Origin: Pseudomonas fluorescens
Lineage (GTDB): Bacteria; Pseudomonadota; Gammaproteobacteria; Pseudomonadales; Pseudomonadaceae
NCBI RefSeq assembly: GCF_902497785.1
Contig: NZ_CABVHK010000002.1
Coordinates: forward strand, 186,001 to 250,000
DNA: 64,000 nt
Reading direction: 5' to 3'
The notes under the pieces: generated by a model
Told to the model about the DNA's origin: nothing
What the model saw: the letters and a program-made list of their open reading frames with translations, nothing else
The model's database searches: none
Program-made: the position numbers and the translations under genes
Part shown: piece after piece, positions 25,920 through 34,806 of the stretch
How the letters are laid out: the number at the start of each line of letters is the position of its first letter
How positions within the stretch are numbered: the stretch's first letter is position 1

Positions 25920-27251
25920 ATGACTGATTTACTCACGTCCATTCAAGCCGCACTCGGCTTGCCCCACACCCCTATCCCGTTCACCTCGAATGGCGCACTG
26001 CCCTCGGCGTTTGCCGTCACCGACCTGGCCTGCGCCAGCATCGCCGCTGCCGGCCAGGCGGTCAGCGCATTTTTGCATCGGCACAACGGTCGCCTGCCCG
26101 GCCTTGAAGTTGACCGGCGTCTTGCGTCTTTCTGGTTCGCGTCATCAATCCGTCCCGTCGGCTGGAGCGTTCCGCCGTTGTGGGACCCGGTTGCCGGAGA
26201 CTACCAGGCCCTCGATGGCTGGATCCGCCTGCACACCAACGCCCCCCATCACCGCACGGCGGCGCAAAAAGTGCTCGGTGCCTGTGCCGACCGCGCCGCC
26301 GTGGCGAGCAAGGTGGCGCAATGGGCGAAAACCGATCTGGAACGCGCAGTAGTCGAAGCCGGTGGCTGTGCCGCCGAAATGCGCAGCTGGGCACAATGGC
26401 AAACCCATCCGCAAGGCCTGGCGGTGAATGCCGAGCCGTTGATTCAGTTCGACGCCAAGGTCAATCAAAACGCCAGGCCGTGGCATGGATCGGTGGCGCA
26501 ACCGTTAGCCGGGCTCAAGGTCCTGGATTTGACCCGGGTGCTCGCGGGCCCCGTTGCCAGTCGCTTTCTCGCCGGCCTCGGCGCCGACGTGTTGCGCATC
26601 GATCCACCGACCTGGAGTGAACCGGGCGTGGTGCCGGAAATGACCTTGGGCAAACGCTGCGCGCGCCTGGACCTGCATGACAAAGCTGATCGCGCCGTAT
26701 TCGAGAGCTTGCTCAAGGACGCCGACATTCTCCTCCACGGCTACCGCGCCGACGCGCTGGAGCGCCTGGGTTACGGCGTGGCTGAGCGCAAGAAACTGGC
26801 GCCGGGCCTGGTCGACGTCAGCCTCAATGCCTATGGCTGGAGCGGCCCCTGGCAGAATCGGCGGGGCTTCGACAGCCTGGTGCAGATGAGCTGCGGGATT
26901 GCCGAAGCGGGCATGGGATGGCAGAACGCGGACAAGCCGACGCCGCTGCCGGTGCAGGCGCTGGATCATGCCACCGGGTATTTGATGGCGGCGGCGGCGA
27001 TCACGTTGTTGGGGCGTGGTGGGTCAGCCCGGTTGTCGCTGGCGCGGACGGCGAAGTTGTTGATCGAACAGGGTGCCGGGACAGCCGAGGCGCTTCGGGC
27101 AGAGGATGAAAACGATCAGGGTGTGTTGATTGAGCAGACGCCTTGGGGGCCGGCGAATCGGCTTCATGTGCCGTTGAAGATCACCGGGACCCCGTTGCAG
27201 TGGGCGATTCCGGCCTCTGAATTGGGTTCACATCGCGCGCAGTGGTGGTGA
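25920..27251 (+). CDS. Family III (CaiB/BaiF) CoA-transferase with swapped domain order
   Basis: 443-residue protein. From about residue 205 it has the canonical N-terminal half of family III CoA-transferases: LAGLKVLDLTRVLAGPVASR, LGADVLRIDPP, ADILLHGYRADALERLGYG, then GFDSLVQMSCGI holding the region of the catalytic Asp, and it ends with PLKITGTPLQW..LGSHRAQWW. Residues about 75-195 (QALDGWIRLHTNAPHH, KVAQWAKTDLERAVVEAGGCAAEM, HPQGLAV) resemble the small domain that normally comes after this half. Substrate is unknown and neighbours give no pathway. ATG at 25920 follows CGGAGGG. Family assignment is good, function open. Confidence 0.8.
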   Translation: MTDLLTSIQAALGLPHTPIPFTSNGALPSAFAVTDLACASIAAAGQAVSAFLHRHNGRLPGLEVDRRLASFWFASSIRPVGWSVPPLWDPVAGDYQALDGWIRLHTNAPHHRTAAQKVLGACADRAAVASKVAQWAKTDLERAVVEAGGCAAEMRSWAQWQTHPQGLAVNAEPLIQFDAKVNQNARPWHGSVAQPLAGLKVLDLTRVLAGPVASRFLAGLGADVLRIDPPTWSEPGVVPEMTLGKRCARLDLHDKADRAVFESLLKDADILLHGYRADALERLGYGVAERKKLAPGLVDVSLNAYGWSGPWQNRRGFDSLVQMSCGIAEAGMGWQNADKPTPLPVQALDHATGYLMAAAAITLLGRGGSARLSLARTAKLLIEQGAGTAEALRAEDENDQGVLIEQTPWGPANRLHVPLKITGTPLQWAIPASELGSHRAQWW

Positions 27252-27264
27252 CTGTTCGGACGCC

Positions 27265-27354
27265 TTCGCGGGCAAGCCCGCTCCCACAGGGGCCGTGGCG
27301 TACACAAAATCTGTGAACACCACCAAACCTGTGGGAGCGGGCTTGCCCGCGAAG
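27265..27354. repeat. REP doublet, type B
   Basis: TTCGCGGGCAAGCCCGCTCC..CACAGG and CCTGTGGGAGCGGGCTTGCC..CGCGAA face each other, in the opposite order to the copy at 22850. It lies between the convergent CoA-transferase and arcD genes. Confidence 0.9.
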
Positions 27355-27374
27355 AGGCCCGAGCAGCAACCCCC

Positions 27375-28802
27375 TCACAACGACAGCAAACCGCTGTACA
27401 ACCCATACGCCGCCAGCCCCGCAGCACTGATAACACAGGTGAAAACCCCTTTCTCGACAGGCGTGAACAGAGGCTCGCCCTGCTCGTGTTTGGCCTTGGC
27501 GAACAAAATCACCCCCGGCGCATACAGCAAGGCCGACAACAGCAGGTATTTGACCCCGCCGGCGTACAACAACCACACCGCATAACTCAGCGCGATGCCA
27601 CCGATCAGCAGGTCCTTGGTGCGTTCCGCCGAAGCATGTTCGTACGTTTCTCCCCGCCCGCTCAACAACACGGCGTAGGCAGCCGACCACAGGTAAGGCA
27701 CGAGAATCATCGAGGACGCGAGGTAAATCAGGCTGGTGTAGGTGCCGGCGGAAAACAGTGTGATCAGCAGGAAAATCTGGATCATCACGTTGGTCAGCCA
27801 CAGCGCGTTGACCGGCACATGGTTGGCGTTTTCCTTTTTCAGGAACGCCGGCATGGTCTTGTCCTTTGCCGTGGCAAACAGAATCTCGGCGCAAAGCAGC
27901 GCCCAGGACAGCAGCGCACCGAGCAACGAAACGGCCAGGCCGATGCTGATCAACAACGCCCCCCAAGGCCCGACGATGTGCTCCAGCACCGCCGCCAGCG
28001 AAGGGTTTTGCAGGTTGGCCAGCTCCGGCTGACTCATGATGCCCAGCGACAACACATTCACCAGCACCAGCAACGCCAGCACCCCGAGAAACCCGATGAC
28101 GGTCGCCCGGCCAACATCCGAACGCTTTTCCGCCCGCGCCGAATACACACTCGCGCCTTCAATGCCGATGAACACAAACACCGTCACCAGCATCATGTTG
28201 CGCACCTGATCCATCACCCCGCCAAAATCCGGATTGCTGCGACCCCATATATCCCGGGTGAAGATGTCGGCCTTGAACGCCACGGCGGCGATCACGATGA
28301 ACATGATTAGCGGCACGATCTTGGCCACGGTGGTGACCTGATTGATGAACGTCGCCTCTTTGATCCCGCGCAGCACCAGAAAATGCACAGCCCACAGCAA
28401 TACCGACGCGCAGCCAATGGCGACGGGGGTGTTGCCCTGACCAAACACCGGGAAGAAATAACCGAGGGTGCTGAACAACAGAACGAAGTAGCCGACGTTG
28501 CCCAGCCATGCACTGATCCAGTAACCCCAGGCCGACGAAAACCCCATGTAATCGCCGAACCCGGCCTTGGCATAGGCGTACACCCCGGAGTCCAGTTCGG
28601 GTTTGCGATTGGCCAGCGTCTGGAACACGAACGCCAGGGTCAGCATGCCGACTGCGGTGATCGCCCAGCCAATCAAAATCGCGCCGGCATCGGCGCGGGC
28701 CGCCATGTTCTGCGGCAAGGAAAAAATCCCGCCGCCAATCATCGAACCCACCACCAGCGCGATCAGCGCGCTCAGGCGAAGTTTTTGCGTCGGTTGCGAC
28801 AT
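27375..28802 (-). CDS. arcD: Arginine:ornithine antiporter ArcD, divergent paralogue
   Basis: 475-residue APC-superfamily exchanger with about 12 membrane helices, swapping external arginine for internal ornithine at the inner membrane. The ArcD signature near the N-terminus ([19 protein letters not shown], then [18 protein letters not shown]) and [19 protein letters not shown] are present. It is the same length as, and very similar to, the plus-strand arcD at 29330 (about 17 differences in the first 130 residues). It lies outside the arcABC operon, facing away from it, with a type C repeat 26 bp upstream of its start. Either an extra arginine antiporter or one specialised for another basic amino-acid exchange. 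Confidence 0.88.
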   Translation of the reverse strand: MSQPTQKLRLSALIALVVGSMIGGGIFSLPQNMAARADAGAILIGWAITAVGMLTLAFVFQTLANRKPELDSGVYAYAKAGFGDYMGFSSAWGYWISAWLGNVGYFVLLFSTLGYFFPVFGQGNTPVAIGCASVLLWAVHFLVLRGIKEATFINQVTTVAKIVPLIMFIVIAAVAFKADIFTRDIWGRSNPDFGGVMDQVRNMMLVTVFVFIGIEGASVYSARAEKRSDVGRATVIGFLGVLALLVLVNVLSLGIMSQPELANLQNPSLAAVLEHIVGPWGALLISIGLAVSLLGALLSWALLCAEILFATAKDKTMPAFLKKENANHVPVNALWLTNVMIQIFLLITLFSAGTYTSLIYLASSMILVPYLWSAAYAVLLSGRGETYEHASAERTKDLLIGGIALSYAVWLLYAGGVKYLLLSALLYAPGVILFAKAKHEQGEPLFTPVEKGVFTCVISAAGLAAYGLYSGLLSL

Positions 28803-28828
28803 TCCCGGTTCTCCTTGTTCCGAACACC

Positions 28829-28931
28829 TGTGGCGAGGGGATTTATCCCCGTTGGGCCGCGAAGCGCCCCCGCTTTTTCCTGAAAGAACGAACGGCTGCG
28901 CAGTTCAGCGGGAGCAAGCACCCTCGCCACA
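28829..28931. repeat. Extragenic palindromic repeat, type C
   Basis: TGTGGCGAGGGGATTTATCC..GTTGGGCCGCGAAG on the left and GCTGCGCAG..GAGCAAGCACCCTCGCCACA on the right. It sits where the promoter of the minus-strand arcD would be expected. Confidence 0.75.
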
Positions 28932-29047
28932 AAAAGATACCTTTAACTAAATAGTCAAACGGTCATACGTTTATTAATTAATGACAATGCGCGCATTTAT
29001 TTATAGCCGATGCTTCTAACCCCAACCCCCTCAATAGCAATTTTATG

Positions 29048-29063
29048 TGTCGATTTTAATAAA
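29048..29063 (+). promoter_or_regulatory. ArgR half-site candidate upstream of arcDABC
   Basis: TGTCGA-N8-AA matches the Pseudomonas ArgR half-site TGTCGC-N8-AA with one mismatch. It lies in the otherwise A/T-rich 398-bp gap (28932-29329) between the two arcD genes, where no convincing ORF is seen. No second half-site is obvious at 21-bp spacing. Confidence 0.3.
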
Positions 29064-29254
29064 TCAATTCCGCACGGCACACACGGCGGAGAATTTGCGA
29101 AAGCGTGGAAACGGACTAGATTAAACATTCGAAGCGATACGTGTTATCGCCATTTGGATCTGACCGAGGCCTCTGGACAGGGCTTTTCCGGCAATACTGT
29201 TATGCCCGGAAACGATCCATAAGTCTTTTAATAACAATGGAATGTGCCCATGCA

Positions 29255-29268
29255 CTGATCTAAGTCAG
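29255..29268 (+). promoter_or_regulatory. ANR/FNR box upstream of arcDABC
   Basis: CTGAT-CTAA-GTCAG fits the ANR consensus TTGAT-N4-ATCAA with good dyad symmetry, 62-75 bp before the arcD start. With a class II geometry the -10 would fall near TACTCT at 29291. Anaerobic induction of arcDABC by ANR is established in P. aeruginosa. Confidence 0.65.
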
Positions 29269-29329
29269 CTGACTGAAAAGCTAACAGAATTACTCTGTTG
29301 TCTCTCTTCTCCTGCATTGGAGTCATGCA

Positions 29330-30757
29330 ATGTCTGAATCCCCCGGAAAACTGAAACTCGGCGCACTGGTTGCACTGGTAGTCGGCTCAATGATTGGTGG
29401 CGGGATCTTCTCCTTGCCGCAGAACATGGCCGCCAGTGCCGACGTCGGCGCCGTGCTGATCGGTTGGGCCATCACCGCCGTCGGCATGCTGACGCTGGCG
29501 TTCGTGTTCCAGACCCTGGCCAATCGCAAGCCTGATCTGGACGGCGGGGTCTACGCCTACGCCAAAGCCGGTTTCGGCGACTACATGGGTTTCTCGTCCG
29601 CCTGGGGTTACTGGATCAGTGCATGGCTGGGCAACGTCGGCTACTTCGTGCTGTTGTTCAGCACCCTCGGCTACTTCTTTCCGATCTTCGGCGAAGGCAA
29701 TACGGTCGCGGCGGTAATCGGCGCGTCGGTGCTGCTCTGGGCTGTGCATTTTCTGGTGCTGCGCGGGATCAAGGAAGCGGCGTTCATCAACCTGGTGACC
29801 ACTGTCGCCAAGATCGTGCCGCTGGTGCTGTTTGTGCTGATCGCGATTTTCGCCTTCAAGCTGGACATCTTCACCGCTGACATCTGGGGCCTGAAAAACC
29901 CGGACCTGGGCAGCGTGATGAACCAGGTGCGCAACATGATGCTGGTCACCGTCTGGGTGTTCATCGGCATCGAAGGCGCGAGCATTTTCTCGGCCCGTGC
30001 GGAAAAACGCAGCGACGTCGGCAAAGCCACGGTGATCGGTTTCATCACCGTGCTGCTGTTTCTGGTGCTGGTGAATGTGCTGTCGCTGGGCATCATGACC
30101 CAACCGGAACTGGCCAAACTGCAGAACCCGTCGATGGCCGCGGTGCTGGAACATATCGTCGGTCCGTGGGGCGCGGCGCTGATCAGCGTCGGTCTGATCA
30201 TTTCCCTGCTCGGTGCGTTGCTGTCGTGGGTGCTGCTGTGTGCGGAGATCATGTTCGCCGCCGCCAAGGACCACACCATGCCGGAATTCCTGCGCAGGGA
30301 GAACGCCAACCATGTGCCGGTCAACGCGCTGTGGCTGACCAACGCGATGGTGCAACTGTTCCTGATCATCACGCTGTTTTCCGCCAGCACTTACCTGTCG
30401 CTGATCTACCTCGCCACCTCGATGATTCTGGTGCCTTACCTGTGGTCGGCGGCGTACGCGCTGCTGTTGGCGGTGCGCGGCGAAAGCTATGAAAACGCTG
30501 TCGCCGAACGCCGCAAAGACCTGTTCATCGGCAGCGTCGCACTGATTTACGCGGTCTGGCTGATCTATGCCGGCGGCGTCAAATACCTGCTGCTCTCGGC
30601 CCTGCTCTATGCCCCCGGCGCGATCCTGTTCGCCAAGGCCAAGCTTGAAGTCAACAAACCGGTTTTCACCAACGTCGAGAAGCTGATTTTCGCCGCAGTC
30701 GTCGCGGGCGCCCTGGTGGCGGCTTACGGGCTGTATGACGGCTTCCTGACCCTGTAA
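29330..30757 (+). CDS. arcD: Arginine:ornithine antiporter ArcD (operon copy)
   Basis: 475-residue APC-superfamily antiporter, first gene of arcDABC. It has the same helix layout and signatures as the divergent copy ([32 protein letters not shown]). It exchanges arginine for ornithine without energy cost, feeding the deiminase pathway that makes ATP under oxygen limitation. ATG at 29330 follows TTGGAGTC. It is 35 bp upstream of arcA and downstream of the ANR box at 29255. Confidence 0.94.
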   Translation: MSESPGKLKLGALVALVVGSMIGGGIFSLPQNMAASADVGAVLIGWAITAVGMLTLAFVFQTLANRKPDLDGGVYAYAKAGFGDYMGFSSAWGYWISAWLGNVGYFVLLFSTLGYFFPIFGEGNTVAAVIGASVLLWAVHFLVLRGIKEAAFINLVTTVAKIVPLVLFVLIAIFAFKLDIFTADIWGLKNPDLGSVMNQVRNMMLVTVWVFIGIEGASIFSARAEKRSDVGKATVIGFITVLLFLVLVNVLSLGIMTQPELAKLQNPSMAAVLEHIVGPWGAALISVGLIISLLGALLSWVLLCAEIMFAAAKDHTMPEFLRRENANHVPVNALWLTNAMVQLFLIITLFSASTYLSLIYLATSMILVPYLWSAAYALLLAVRGESYENAVAERRKDLFIGSVALIYAVWLIYAGGVKYLLLSALLYAPGAILFAKAKLEVNKPVFTNVEKLIFAAVVAGALVAAYGLYDGFLTL

Positions 30758-30792
30758 CACCCGATTGTTTTGTCATCTGGAGGATCACTGTA

Positions 30793-32049
30793 ATGACCAC
30801 GGAAAAAGTTAAGTACGGCGTACATTCCGAAGCCGGCAAACTGCGCAAAGTCATGGTTTGCTCCCCCGGCCTGGCCCACCAGCGGCTGACCCCGAACAAC
30901 TGTGACGAGCTGCTTTTCGATGATGTGCTGTGGGTCGCCCAGGCCAAGCGTGACCATTTCGATTTCGTCACCAAAATGCGCGAACGTGGAATCGACGTGC
31001 TGGAAATGCACAACCTGCTGACCGACATCGTCGCGATTCCCGAAGCGCTAGACTGGATTCTGGAGCGCAAGGTCACCGCCAATTCGGTGGGCCTGGGCCT
31101 GATCAATGAAGTCGGTTCGTGGCTGCGCAGCCTGGAGCCGCGCAAGATCGCCGAGTTCCTGATTGGCGGCGTGTCCGCCGATGACCTGCCGGACAGTTTC
31201 GGCGGCAAGACCATCCAGATGTTCCGCGACTTCCTCGGCCACTCCAGTTTCATTCTGCCGCCGCTGCCCAACACCCAGTTCACCCGTGACACCACCTGCT
31301 GGATCTACGGTGGCGTAACGCTGAACCCGATGTACTGGCCGGCGCGTCGCCAGGAAACGTTGTTGGCCACGGCCATCTACAAATTCCATCCGCAGTTCAC
31401 CAGCGCCGAGTTTGAAATCTGGTACGGCGACCCGGACAAGGAACACGGCAGCTCCACCCTTGAGGGCGGTGACGTCATGCCGATCGGCAACGGCGTGGTG
31501 TTGATCGGTATGGGCGAACGCACATCGCGTCAGGCCATCGGCCAACTGGCGGTGAACCTGTTCAAGAACAAAGCCGTGGAACGCATCATTGTCGCCGGCC
31601 TGCCGAAGTCCCGCGCGGCGATGCACCTGGACACCGTGTTCAGTTTCTGCGACCGCGACCTGGTGACCATTTTCCCTGAAGTGGTGAACCAGATCGTCGC
31701 CTTCACCCTGCGCCCCGACGAAGGCAAACCGGGTGGCATCGACATCCGCCGCGAAGAAAAAAACTTCCTCGACACCGTCGCCGAAGCCCTCAACCTGAAA
31801 GCGTTGCGCGTAGTGGAAACCGGCGGCAACAGCTTCGCCGCCGAACGCGAACAGTGGGATGACGGCAACAACGTGGTCGCCGTCGAGCCCGGCGTGGTGA
31901 TCGGTTATGACCGCAACACCTACACCAACACCCTGCTGCGCAAGGCCGGCGTGGAAGTCATCACCATCAGTGCCGGCGAACTCGGGCGCGGGCGTGGCGG
32001 CGGCCACTGCATGACCTGCCCGATCATTCGCGACCCTATCGACTATTAA
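30793..32049 (+). CDS. arcA: Arginine deiminase
   Basis: 418-residue cytosolic enzyme hydrolysing arginine to citrulline and ammonia, first step of the ADI pathway. Guanidino-group hydrolase fold with catalytic Cys406 in [14 protein letters not shown] at the C-terminus, [13 protein letters not shown] (Asp/Arg substrate contacts) and [17 protein letters not shown]. Length and Cys406 match the P. aeruginosa enzyme. ATG at 30793 follows TGGAGG. Second gene of arcDABC. Confidence 0.97.
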   Translation: MTTEKVKYGVHSEAGKLRKVMVCSPGLAHQRLTPNNCDELLFDDVLWVAQAKRDHFDFVTKMRERGIDVLEMHNLLTDIVAIPEALDWILERKVTANSVGLGLINEVGSWLRSLEPRKIAEFLIGGVSADDLPDSFGGKTIQMFRDFLGHSSFILPPLPNTQFTRDTTCWIYGGVTLNPMYWPARRQETLLATAIYKFHPQFTSAEFEIWYGDPDKEHGSSTLEGGDVMPIGNGVVLIGMGERTSRQAIGQLAVNLFKNKAVERIIVAGLPKSRAAMHLDTVFSFCDRDLVTIFPEVVNQIVAFTLRPDEGKPGGIDIRREEKNFLDTVAEALNLKALRVVETGGNSFAAEREQWDDGNNVVAVEPGVVIGYDRNTYTNTLLRKAGVEVITISAGELGRGRGGGHCMTCPIIRDPIDY

Positions 32050-32120
32050 TTTTTATGCCCTGCTTCGCGCTTATAAAGCGTGAAGCAGGCGGATAACCGA
32101 AACCAAAGGAGATCCAAATC

Positions 32121-33131
32121 ATGGCTTTCAACATGCGCAACCGCAGCCTGCTCTCGCTGATGCACCACACGACTCGCGAGCTGAACTACCTGCTGGACCT
32201 GTCCCGCGACCTCAAACGCGCCAAGTACACCGGCACCGAGCGTCCGCACCTCAAAGGCAAAAACATCGCGCTGATTTTCGAAAAAACCTCGACCCGCACC
32301 CGTTGCGCCTTCGAAGTGGCGGCCCATGACCAGGGCGCCCACGTCACCTACATCGACCCCGTGTCGTCGCAGATCGGCCACAAGGAAAGCATGAAAGACA
32401 CCGCCCGCGTGCTGGGGCGGATGTTTGACGCCATCGAGTACCGCGGCTTCGAACAGGAAATTGTCGAAGAGCTGGCCAAGTTCGCCGGCGTGCCGGTGTT
32501 CAACGGTCTGACCGCCGAGTTCCACCCGACGCAAATGATCGCCGACACCCTGACCATGCGCGAACACAGCGACAAGCCGCTGCATGACATCAGCTACGCC
32601 TACCTCGGCGATGCCCGCTACAACATGGGCAACTCGCTGCTGATGATCGGCGCCAAACTGGGCATGGACGTGCGCATTGCCGCGCCGAAAGCGCTGTGGC
32701 CGCACGCTGATTTCATCGCCGAATGCAAAGGCTTCGCCGAAGAGAGCGGCGCGCGCATCACCATCACCGAAGACCCGAAAGAAGCAGTCAAGGGCGTGGA
32801 CTTCATCCACACCGATATCTGGGTGTCGATGGGCGAACCGGTGGAAGCGTGGGACGAGCGCATCGAGCAATTGCTGCCGTACCAGGTCAACGCGGACATG
32901 ATGAAAGCCTCAGGCAACCCGCGCGTGAAATTCATGCACTGCCTGCCGGCGTTCCACAACAGCGAAACCAAGGTCGGCAAGGACATTGCCGCGCGGTATC
33001 CGCACCTGGCCAATGGTGTCGAAGTGACGGAGGAAGTGTTCGAATCGCCAGCCAACATCGCCTTCGAGCAAGCGGAAAACCGCATGCACACCATCAAGGC
33101 GATCCTGGTGTCGGCGTTGGCGGATATCTAA
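32121..33131 (+). CDS. arcB: Ornithine carbamoyltransferase, catabolic
   Basis: 336-residue carbamoyltransferase that phosphorolyses citrulline to ornithine and carbamoyl phosphate. Carbamoyl-phosphate loop STRTR (57-61) and the ornithine-binding [10 protein letters not shown] motif are intact. The catabolic assignment rests on the arcA-arcC position. Start ATG at 32121 follows AAAGGAGAT. It is 71 bp after arcA and separated from arcC by a type A repeat. Confidence 0.95.
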   Translation: MAFNMRNRSLLSLMHHTTRELNYLLDLSRDLKRAKYTGTERPHLKGKNIALIFEKTSTRTRCAFEVAAHDQGAHVTYIDPVSSQIGHKESMKDTARVLGRMFDAIEYRGFEQEIVEELAKFAGVPVFNGLTAEFHPTQMIADTLTMREHSDKPLHDISYAYLGDARYNMGNSLLMIGAKLGMDVRIAAPKALWPHADFIAECKGFAEESGARITITEDPKEAVKGVDFIHTDIWVSMGEPVEAWDERIEQLLPYQVNADMMKASGNPRVKFMHCLPAFHNSETKVGKDIAARYPHLANGVEVTEEVFESPANIAFEQAENRMHTIKAILVSALADI

Positions 33132-33160
33132 GGCTGAACCTCCGTTCATGACTTGCCCCC

Positions 33161-33240
33161 GTAGGAGCTGCCGAAGGCTGCGATCTTTTGACTTTTTTTA
33201 GACTCAAGATCAAAAGATCGCAGCCTTCGGCAGCTCCTAC
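33161..33240. repeat. Extragenic palindromic repeat, type A, between arcB and arcC
   Basis: GTAGGAGCTGCCGAAGG..CTGCGATCTTTTGA pairs with TCAAAAGATCGCAG..CCTTCGGCAGCTCCTAC. It is inside the arc operon. Confidence 0.9.
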
Positions 33241-33272
33241 GGGGGATCATCTAATTCTGAAAGGACTGCATT

Positions 33273-34202
33273 ATGCGTATCGTCGTTGCTCTGGGCGGTA
33301 ACGCCCTGCTCCGCCGTGGTGAACCCATGACCGCGGACAATCAACGCGCCAACATCCGGATCGCCACCGAACAAATCGCCAAGATCCATGCCGGCAACGA
33401 ACTGGTGATCGCCCACGGCAATGGTCCGCAGGTTGGCCTGCTGTCGCTGCAAGCGGCGGCCTACACCTCGGTCTCGCCTTATCCGCTGGACGTGCTCGGT
33501 GCCGAAACCGAAGGCATGATCGGCTACATCATCGAGCAGGAACTGGGCAATCTGCTGGACTTCGAAGTGCCCTTCGCCACCCTCCTGACCCAGGTCGAAG
33601 TCGACGCCAATGACCCGGCGTTCCAAAACCCGACCAAGCCCATCGGCCCGGTCTATGCCAAGGCCGAAGCGGAAAAACTCGCTGCCGAAAAAGGCTGGGC
33701 GATTGCCCCGGACGGCGACAAATTCCGTCGTGTGGTGGCCAGCCCACGCCCCAAACGCATCTTCGAAATCCGTCCGATCAAATGGCTGCTGGAAAAAGGC
33801 AGCATCGTGATTTGTGCGGGTGGCGGGGGCATCCCGACGATGTACGGCGCCCACGGCAAGCTGCAAGGTGTCGAAGCGGTGATCGACAAAGACCTGTGCT
33901 CGGCGCTGCTCGCCGAACAGCTTGAAAGCGATCTGCTGGTGATCGCCACCGACGTCAGTGCAGCCTTCATCGACTTCGGCAAACCGAGCCAGAAAGGCAT
34001 CGCCCAGGCTCACCCGGACGACATGGAAAAACTCGGCTTTGCCGCCGGTTCCATGGGGCCGAAAGTTCAGGCCGCCTGCGAGTTCGCGCGCCACACTGGA
34101 AAAGTCGCGGTGATCGGTTCACTCTCGGACATCGAAGCGATCGTCCAGGGCAAGGCCGGCACGCGGATCAGCACGGCGACACCTGGCATAACTTATTTAT
34201 AA
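33273..34202 (+). CDS. arcC: Carbamate kinase
   Basis: 309-residue amino-acid-kinase-fold enzyme transferring phosphate from carbamoyl phosphate to ADP, the ATP-yielding last step of the ADI pathway. N-terminal [56 protein letters not shown] and [16 protein letters not shown] cover the conserved nucleotide and phosphate sites. ATG at 33273. Downstream of the arcB repeat and 12 bp upstream of a small DUF5064 gene. Confidence 0.96.
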   Translation: MRIVVALGGNALLRRGEPMTADNQRANIRIATEQIAKIHAGNELVIAHGNGPQVGLLSLQAAAYTSVSPYPLDVLGAETEGMIGYIIEQELGNLLDFEVPFATLLTQVEVDANDPAFQNPTKPIGPVYAKAEAEKLAAEKGWAIAPDGDKFRRVVASPRPKRIFEIRPIKWLLEKGSIVICAGGGGIPTMYGAHGKLQGVEAVIDKDLCSALLAEQLESDLLVIATDVSAAFIDFGKPSQKGIAQAHPDDMEKLGFAAGSMGPKVQAACEFARHTGKVAVIGSLSDIEAIVQGKAGTRISTATPGITYL

Positions 34203-34214
34203 GGAGAGACGTCA

Positions 34215-34577
34215 ATGGCAACGTTCGAGCCCGGCCACCTGCACATCGAGCGCCACGCGCTGACCCCGGATGATGTCAGCTACAACGTGCATCTAGACTA
34301 TGAGGTCTCGCAGGATCCCAAGAAAGGCAAAGGGATCCTGTTCAAACTGCACGGCAGCATGCAGGGAAAGGACATGACGGAGACCTTCTTTCTGCCCAAG
34401 GAGGAGGCTTACAACTTCGCCAACAACGTGACGAAAATCGCCGAGAAGTACGGAATCCCGAAGACGCATAGTCAAATCGGCTCGGTTCACAAGCATTACG
34501 ATTTGATGTTTGAAGACATCCGTAAGCAGTTGAATATGAAATCCGGCGACCCGGTAAACCTCGAGAACTTCGAATAA
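34215..34577 (+). CDS. DUF5064 family protein, last gene of the arc cluster
   Basis: 120-residue soluble protein of the Pseudomonas-restricted DUF5064 family as far as I recognise it (MATFEPGHLHIERHALTP.., GKGILFKLHGSMQGKDMTE, EKYGIPKTHSQIGSVHKHYD). It has no signal peptide or membrane segment and no recognised catalytic motif. AAGGAGAG lies 10 bp before the ATG, and the gap to arcC is only 12 bp, so it is almost surely co-transcribed with arcDABC. Function unknown; a link to arginine or anaerobic stress metabolism is inferred from position. Confidence 0.8.
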   Translation: MATFEPGHLHIERHALTPDDVSYNVHLDYEVSQDPKKGKGILFKLHGSMQGKDMTETFFLPKEEAYNFANNVTKIAEKYGIPKTHSQIGSVHKHYDLMFEDIRKQLNMKSGDPVNLENFE

Positions 34578-34604
34578 CCTGTTCCCCTGAATGAACGCTG
34601 TACC

Positions 34605-34708
34605 TGTGGGAGCGACGTGCTCGCGATAGCGGACTGACAGTCACTATGGACGCCGACTGATACACCGCTATCGCGAGCAAGTCGGATCGCCGCACCGTCG
34701 CTCCCACA
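34605..34708. repeat. REP doublet, type B (degenerate)
   Basis: TGTGGGAGCGACGTGCTCGCGA and TCGCGAGCAAGTCGGATCGC..GTCGCTCCCACA are inverted; the right half has a ~13-bp insertion. It separates the arc and gcsR units. Confidence 0.8.
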
Positions 34709-34806
34709 GGGGGTGTGCATGTCGCCCGAGATCTGTACCAGATTTCACCAATCGCCCGCCCCAAGGCATACTTGCCACCCTCCGCATTCCAGAACCAAAG
34801 CGCCCC

